Assembly: GCA_964496595.1 (NCBI GenBank)
Contig: CAZCAI010000074.1
Coordinates: 1 to 22,802, forward strand
DNA: 22,802 bases
DNA from: JAAAOZ01 sp964496595
GTDB taxonomy: Bacteria > Chloroflexota > Anaerolineae > B4-G1 > SLSP01
Direction of reading: 5' to 3'
This document shows, in pieces, positions 22,701 through 22,802 of the stretch (positions within the stretch are counted from its first letter, which is position 1; every line of letters begins with the position of its first letter). Both the position numbers and the translations under genes were made by a program. The notes beneath the pieces are model-generated. The model saw nothing but the letters and a program-made list of their open reading frames with translations. It had not been told where the DNA came from and ran no database searches.

Positions 22701-22802
22701 GCCGGGGAACTCATCGCGGACGGCGGAGAGCGTCTCGCCGACCGGCTTGCCGGTGAGGGCGGCGACAATCAGGCTTTCAAGCCCTTTTTCGCTGGTGTCA
22801 GT
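19779..22802 (-). CDS. hsdR: Type I restriction endonuclease subunit R, 5' end just outside the window
   Basis: 1007 residues are visible and the frame is open through the window edge; the first residues seen are TDTSEKGLESLIVAALTG, a normal HsdR N-terminus, so only a few codons are missing. The GTG at 22487 is internal. The nuclease core (PD-(D/E)XK type) has D159 and E173-L-K175 (LPIATFELKNNL). The helicase motor has Walker A HSAGSGKSNS (about 323-328), DEAH (427-430), FAFTATP (about 479) and motif VI SRLNRAHP (about 696-703). The C-terminal helical part, needed for complex assembly, ends AGAAPPPK. The protein cuts DNA far from the recognition site after translocation, together with HsdM and HsdS, which are not in the window and are expected beyond 22802. 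No internal stop or frameshift is seen. Confidence 0.95.
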   Translation of the reverse strand, partial: TDTSEKGLESLIVAALTGKPVGETLSAVRDEFPGYGDARPGAGYIQGDSDDYDREYAVDLAKLRAFLEATQPQTAAQLDLAADTPRRRKFLARLQGEIAKRGVIDVLRSGVKHGPHAIACFYGAPTPGNVKAEARFAANLFSVTRQLRYSKDQTQLALDLCLFINGLPIATFELKNNLTKQTVDDAVEQYKRDRSARELLFQFGRCVVHFAVDDQEVWMCTHLQDKASWFLPFNKGWNDGAGNPPNPRGLKTAYLWDEVLTRASLTNILENYAQIIEKKDQRTGKKNRQQIFPRYHQLDVVRKLLAAVQRDGPGQRYLIQHSAGSGKSNSIAWLAHQLIGLADDRGELFDSIIVVTDRRVLDKQIRDTIKQFAQVSATVGHARRSGDLRAFITQGKKIIISTVQKFPYILDEIGDSHRDRTFAILIDEAHSSQGGRTAAKMHMALAEQGEEDIVTLEDRVNHIMETRKMLPNASYFAFTATPKNKTLEIFGQAYQEGGEIKHRPFHTYTMKQAIQEGFIMDVLAHYTPVTSYFSLIKTVADDPEFDSQRAQKKLRRYVASHDYAVQQKAEIIVEHFHTDVLARRKVGGQARAMVVTSSIRRAIQTYLAIQAALKQRKSQHRAIVAFSGEHEVGGQLVTEADLNGFPSKDIPEAFREAPYRFLVVAEKFQTGYDEPLLHTMYVDKILSGIRAVQTLSRLNRAHPQKRDTFVLDFVNDAEAIQRAFEPYYRTTILSAETDPNKLHDLKAELDAAQVYAPDDIEQLVARYLSGASRERLDPILDACVARYLQDLEEEGQVSFKGSAKSFVRTYNFLASILPYNHAAWEKLSIFLNFLIPKLPAPQEADLARGILEAVDMDSYRAEVQATLDITLSDDDGEIEPVPVGQGGWKSEPEMDRLSNIVRAFNEMFGDEGDWKDTDRIGQIIAEEIPEQVAADPAYQNAMRNSDKQNARVEFEKALGQVMLNLLADQTELFKQFSDNDSFKKWVSDTVFGITYQPPEAGAAPPPK

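Overview
This 22.8 kb window is bacterial, moderately GC-rich and gene-dense, with short or overlapping gene junctions. No rRNA, tRNA or CRISPR array is visible. Nothing in the sequence fixes the taxon. The many GT4 glycosyltransferases, a thioredoxin-CcdA fusion and thick intergenic repeat families would suit an environmental, possibly thermophilic, lineage such as Chloroflexota, but that is a weak guess.

Layout. (1) 1-6244, plus strand: a surface-polysaccharide gene run of two tandem paralogous GT4 glycosyltransferases (the first cut by the window edge), a PIG-L deacetylase, a third GT4, a UDP-GlcNAc 2-epimerase (wecB) and a WbuB-like GT4. Most junctions are 1-4 nt overlaps, so this looks like one transcription unit. 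(2) 6253-8348, plus strand: two toxin-antitoxin-like modules. The first is a ribbon-helix-helix/PIN (VapBC-type) pair with a palindromic operator around its -10 box. The second is a MntA/HepT-type nucleotidyltransferase-HEPN pair extended by a second nucleotidyltransferase gene. A fifth, more GC-rich GT4 (8349-9482) abuts it. (3) 9522-13922, minus strand: HerA-like ATPase, dual-specificity-type phosphatase, membrane-anchored two-HKD phospholipase-D-family protein, and membrane-anchored PDZ protein, ending at a strong terminator that overlaps the end of the GT4 gene. (4) 14250-16286, plus strand: a consensus promoter, an ArsR-family regulator and an exported thioredoxin-CcdA (DsbD-like) fusion. 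(5) 16287-16753 and 19137-19778: two intergenic regions rich in inverted repeats and dispersed repeats, flanking a response regulator-PAS / PAS-histidine kinase locus on the minus strand that appears to be one gene split by a single-base frameshift. (6) 19779-22802, minus strand: a nearly complete type I restriction HsdR gene whose start lies just beyond the window.

How the parts fit. The first block makes and transfers amino sugars into a cell-surface glycan. The TA modules and the HsdR gene mark accessory, defence-associated DNA. The most novel-looking items are the NTase-HEPN-NTase triad, the four-gene HerA/phosphatase/PLD/PDZ operon, and the palindromic and dispersed repeats around the split sensor gene.
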